Source: Clostridiales bacterium (GTDB taxonomy: Bacteria > Bacillota > Clostridia > Saccharofermentanales > Saccharofermentanaceae). From it: a DNA stretch of 44,211 nt. The first letter of the stretch is position 1, and each line of letters opens with the position of its first letter. The notes under the pieces were generated by a model. The model saw only the letters and a list, made by a program, of their open reading frames with translations. It searched no databases and was not told where the DNA came from. Positions 41,039-44,211 of the stretch are shown piece after piece. The position numbers and the translations under genes are program-made. The DNA lies in contig JAFRST010000058.1 of NCBI GenBank assembly GCA_017427465.1, forward strand, positions 1-44,211, in the 5' to 3' direction.

Positions 41039-43276
41039 TTAATGCTGTTCATCGGCCATATTATTCACTCTATTCTCGATAATCGGCATAACATCGTCAA
41101 GTTCCTTCTGGTGCTCATAATACGGTTGTAATTCCTCATTCATGATCAAAATCACATAATCATCACACATATAACATGTATTAGCTGAGCAAATATACTC
41201 TATATACTCATCAATAATCGCAGGATCCACATCATAAGATTGTCCGTAAATCTTCTTGATCTTAGCCTCAGCATACGAGATAGCATCTTCAGCATAATAA
41301 GAAAATGCTTCTCTGTTAACCGGGTTGTATACTACATTCTGTATTTGAACTTCATAACTCAAAATACACTTTACAAACTCAAATGCCTGGTCGAATTGAC
41401 TTGTTTTGCTGCAAATACCAATACTTTCGTATGCAAATACTATTGGACCGTTGCTGCCATCTTCAGATGGCAATCCGTATAACTGCTTGTTTTCATTTAG
41501 CAACCTTCTGGATAAGTCAAAATGAATTCGATTGAACTCAACGAATCGTTCCGCATTAGCTTCATCAAAATCGGAGTTTTCATTCATATCACGAACATAA
41601 CTGCATATATTAGAAAAAACACCATTGTTGGTAATCAAGTGATTCTCACTGTCAAAAAGATCATCATATCTGCTTCGTACCATTAGTGAGAAACATCTAT
41701 CCCGTCCACCAAGGTTATATTCTAACGGATCAAAGCCTTCACATTCAGATAAAACATAATCCTCATATTCCGGGTATGTAAAACCGGTCCGGGAGTCAGA
41801 AACCGCTGTATCAGACGCATAGATCCCACCAATACATGCGCTTACCGGCAATTGGAATAATTTACCGTTTTTCGCATATGCATCGAAGATATTATCAAAG
41901 TAATCGCTTCTGTTGAATTTACTCTTATCATTGATAACACTCATAAGATCATATAAATAATCGCTGTTATTCAGCGAAGAATACCTGGCAAAATCAAGAA
42001 GGATATCCGGTCCGGTGCCATTACTTATGTCATTTCCCAATTTGCTGATTAGAGCTATATCTTTATTGTAGCTGTTAACATCGCTGTCATCCGATTTCTC
42101 ATAGTCGTTAAAAGTTAACCGGCTGTAATCCATAGTTACGTATGCGTATGTATCCTGACTTGTCATATTCAAACGATTAATTGCGGCGGCAGCCAAAGAC
42201 CCGAGATTAAAACTCGGTGCTACATATAATAATTGTTTTCCAATATGCGGATTGCTTTTCTGTTTTGTTAATGTGAATAAAGTCCAATTCATAGATTCGC
42301 TTGGATAAATAGAATCTTTCTTGAAAACGAAAGTCTCTTCATCGCAATAAATCAACGAACTGCACTGCAAATCGAATAAATTGCCTGAACTATAGTTCAG
42401 ATCAGCTACAACAGTTTTTTCTCCGGTCTCAATATTGGTTTTCGATATCGTAAAATCAGTATTGCTCTTATAACAAAAGGCATCATCTGAAGCATAACCC
42501 AAGTTAATATCATCAAAGTTTTCTGAAGCGACATCAGTTCTTTTCTCAAGTCCCTTCTCGAGATCCAATACGGCTGAATACTGAGCCGGATCAGCAATAT
42601 TACTTTGGTCATATTCGACCGTTACGATTTGCGAGTTATTATTTAATGACCAAGTCATCACGGGATTATCAGTTCTCATCTCGGAAATCAGATTGAGTCC
42701 GCTGTCAAAAACGCCAAACGCATCTTTATAACTGTTATTCATCAGAACATAAAAATGTGCATAATACCGATCGTTTGAAGCTATTACGCGATCGACATAG
42801 TATGACTCTTCCCGGAGCGAGTCAAAATCGCCTATATATTCCAAAGCAAAATAGTCTTTAATCTTATATACACTGTTGTGACTGACACCTTTTTCAGTCA
42901 AATAAATCACTGCATAACAATCACCGTCTTTGCTGAAGCAAGATTTAATACTAAACTGTTCGTCCCCGTCAAAGAACTCTGCAACATCGATATCATGAAC
43001 CTTATCATTGCTATCCAATAAAACTAAATTGTCACAATAATCACCCGTTGTTTCATCACGGAATTTACTGAATACAATACAGTTTTTATCCGCAAAAACA
43101 GGTATTGCATTCTCAATACTAATATCAAGTTTTTTCTTTTGACATTCATACCAAGGGGTATCTTCAGCAACTATTCTTTTGTCTTTTGAAGAGCCGCTCC
43201 TTGCACAAGACACTACTGACAGTACCAAAGAGAGCACAAGCAAAACTGTTAGTATCTTTACTGCTTTGTATTTCAC
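41039..43276 (-). CDS. Large extracytoplasmic solute-binding-like lipoprotein
   Basis: 745 residues with a GTG start at 43276 (GGGGAG 8 nt upstream). Lipobox VVSC (Cys24). The first about 330 residues look like a strand-rich region with repeated Trp/Tyr and Asp turns, maybe beta-propeller-like. From about 345 on (YVAPSFNLGSLAAAAINRLN..., ISNGTGPDILLDFARYSSLNNSDYLYDLMS, NGKLFQLPVSACIGGIYA) it resembles family 1 solute-binding proteins of sugar ABC transporters. No permease genes are nearby. It may be a sensor rather than a transporter part. Confidence 0.7.
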   Translation of the reverse strand: MKYKAVKILTVLLVLSLVLSVVSCARSGSSKDKRIVAEDTPWYECQKKKLDISIENAIPVFADKNCIVFSKFRDETTGDYCDNLVLLDSNDKVHDIDVAEFFDGDEQFSIKSCFSKDGDCYAVIYLTEKGVSHNSVYKIKDYFALEYIGDFDSLREESYYVDRVIASNDRYYAHFYVLMNNSYKDAFGVFDSGLNLISEMRTDNPVMTWSLNNNSQIVTVEYDQSNIADPAQYSAVLDLEKGLEKRTDVASENFDDINLGYASDDAFCYKSNTDFTISKTNIETGEKTVVADLNYSSGNLFDLQCSSLIYCDEETFVFKKDSIYPSESMNWTLFTLTKQKSNPHIGKQLLYVAPSFNLGSLAAAAINRLNMTSQDTYAYVTMDYSRLTFNDYEKSDDSDVNSYNKDIALISKLGNDISNGTGPDILLDFARYSSLNNSDYLYDLMSVINDKSKFNRSDYFDNIFDAYAKNGKLFQLPVSACIGGIYASDTAVSDSRTGFTYPEYEDYVLSECEGFDPLEYNLGGRDRCFSLMVRSRYDDLFDSENHLITNNGVFSNICSYVRDMNENSDFDEANAERFVEFNRIHFDLSRRLLNENKQLYGLPSEDGSNGPIVFAYESIGICSKTSQFDQAFEFVKCILSYEVQIQNVVYNPVNREAFSYYAEDAISYAEAKIKKIYGQSYDVDPAIIDEYIEYICSANTCYMCDDYVILIMNEELQPYYEHQKELDDVMPIIENRVNNMADEQH

Positions 43277-43316
43277 GTTAAATACTCCCCTGCTTACCCG
43301 CGTTCGTCCAAAAAAA

Positions 43317-43868
43317 CTATTTGCTTAAATAGTTAACTGGGCCAAATATCAAGAAGAATAATAAGCCCACGATCAAATGAACAGCGATCAAAATAAATAC
43401 TAAAACATTTAATGATTCTTTCTTAGTCAGCAGGTACGAGATAACTGTTCCTATTATTAGCCAGCAAACACTTACGCAAACGCCGATAACGCTACCTCTG
43501 AGCACATATTCTTTTTGATTGTTGATCCTTTCTTGCGAAGCGATATTCTCAAGTTCTTCAAGCTTATCTTGCTCAACAAAATCATCCCAGTTTGCAGAAA
43601 TATGACCATATCCATCATAAGTAATATAGACTCTATCGCTAAATATATAGTCTGGAGTGATTTCAGTACCCGCAGGAACAGTAATCTCTTTTTCTCTATC
43701 TACAGAATAACTTATGTCGTTAGCAGTAGTCAGCACCATGTTTTCCGGCACTTGAATTACTTTGGCAATGTATTTAGAGCCATATATGCTTGTTGACACG
43801 GAATACCAAATGATTCCCACGGCTTCTAAAATATGAATAATAACCAATAATACAAACGTAGGTTTCAT
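43317..43868 (-). CDS. Membrane protein with extracytoplasmic domain
   Basis: 183 residues from the ATG at 43868 (AGGAAGG about 9 nt upstream); the frame to 44009 runs into the divergent promoter. A membrane segment at about 5-27, an extracytoplasmic domain (about 30-105, YIAKVIQVPENMVLTTANDISYSVD), and two further segments near 118-140 and 150-175. Unknown family. It is 40 bp upstream of the solute-binding-like lipoprotein in the same direction and may work with it. Confidence 0.65.
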   Translation of the reverse strand: MKPTFVLLVIIHILEAVGIIWYSVSTSIYGSKYIAKVIQVPENMVLTTANDISYSVDREKEITVPAGTEITPDYIFSDRVYITYDGYGHISANWDDFVEQDKLEELENIASQERINNQKEYVLRGSVIGVCVSVCWLIIGTVISYLLTKKESLNVLVFILIAVHLIVGLLFFLIFGPVNYLSK

Positions 43869-43971
43869 GCTAACCCGCCTTCCTACAATAATGACTATTT
43901 TATCATCAACATAATCAGAGTTTAAGAACTCTGCAGGAACTCTCATATAGGCAATAGTCATTTTTCGCAGG

Positions 43972-44000
43972 TTGACTCGTGTCGACCAACGTAGTATATT
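43972..44000 (+). promoter_or_regulatory. Promoter of the right-edge small ORF
   Basis: TTGACT (43972-43977), 17 bp, TATATT (43995-44000). Start near 44007, followed by GGAGG (44024-44028). Confidence 0.65.
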
Positions 44001-44036
44001 GGTATGCAACAGTAGACCATTATGGAGGAATGATTA

Positions 44037-44150
44037 ATGCGTTTAAATGATTCTGAATGGAAGATAGTTGATTGTTACTATTCACAGTTTCAAAGGTATC
44101 ACAAACAAATTATACCATTTATCAGCAAAACACGTGACGATTTCTTGTGA
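44037..44150 (+). CDS. Small ORF, 37 residues
   Basis: ATG at 44037, stop at 44148-44150. It has a strong promoter and GGAGG 8 nt before the start. Begins MRLNDSEWKIVDCYYSQFQ and ends SKTRDDFL. The opening is reminiscent of helix-turn-helix starts of BlaI-type proteins (xLxxxEWxIM), but the frame stops at once, so a truncated relic or a genuine short protein are both possible. No similar frame follows within the window. Confidence 0.45.
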   Translation: MRLNDSEWKIVDCYYSQFQRYHKQIIPFISKTRDDFL

Positions 44151-44211
44151 GTGCAAAAAACCTCGAAAGCCTTGAAAAATAAGACTTTTTCTTCACAAAA
44201 CACTTGACTTC

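Overview
The window looks like a chromosomal stretch from an anaerobic, low-to-mid-GC Clostridia bacterium, probably from gut or rumen. The evidence is strong Shine-Dalgarno sites, many short-leader lipoproteins, an HydE maturase for [FeFe]-hydrogenase, an Fe-dependent alcohol dehydrogenase, MurT/GatD-type genes, and secreted and cytoplasmic glycosidases. No rRNA, tRNA, phage, transposase or CRISPR locus was seen. The content is mostly ordinary metabolism, so the unusual material lies in regulation, intergenic repeats and one altered enzyme.

Layout. 1-7.9 kb: a cut lipoprotein, an SLC13/ArsB-type permease, a lipoprotein, an ABC exporter pair, a LytTR regulator with its DUF3021 partner, a membrane protein with a striking direct-repeat operator, and another lipoprotein. 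8-11.5 kb: a GH3 beta-glucosidase lipoprotein, a tautomerase and two GNAT acetyltransferases. 11.8-16 kb: a metE-metF operon with a divergent LysR regulator; the shared promoter region carries a perfect palindrome. 16-22.5 kb: a PEBP-like lipoprotein, a zinc-ribbon membrane protein, alanine dehydrogenase, an esterase, a GH43 glycosidase and a lipoprotein. 22.7-26.7 kb: an Fe-alcohol dehydrogenase, an MFS exporter behind a leader-peptide attenuator, a Nudix hydrolase and an HD protein. 26.9-29.6 kb: GT2, a TPM-domain protein and a zinc-ribbon protein. 29.7-33.2 kb: murT plus a gatD-like gene, divergent from pheA with a Phe-rich leader peptide and attenuator. 33.4-35.6 kb: a zinc-uptake cluster behind a Fur/Zur-type operator. 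35.6-44.2 kb: a methyltransferase, a zinc-ribbon protein, lipoproteins, HydE, GNAT, a large solute-binding lipoprotein, a membrane protein and a small ORF.

Most notable points. (1) The GatD-like amidotransferase next to MurT has lost the catalytic Cys (Gly93) and His (Ile189), while MurT keeps its key motifs. (2) The MFS exporter has a 28-codon leader ORF and mutually exclusive hairpins that end in a terminator touching its start codon. (3) pheA has a classical Phe attenuator whose leader ORF lies at the predicted transcription start. (4) Four intergenic regions carry unrelated short arrays of inverted repeats with periods of 51, 63, 52-53 and 62 bp, close to five or six helical turns. (5) There are well-placed candidate operators for the LysR, LytTR and Zur-type regulators.
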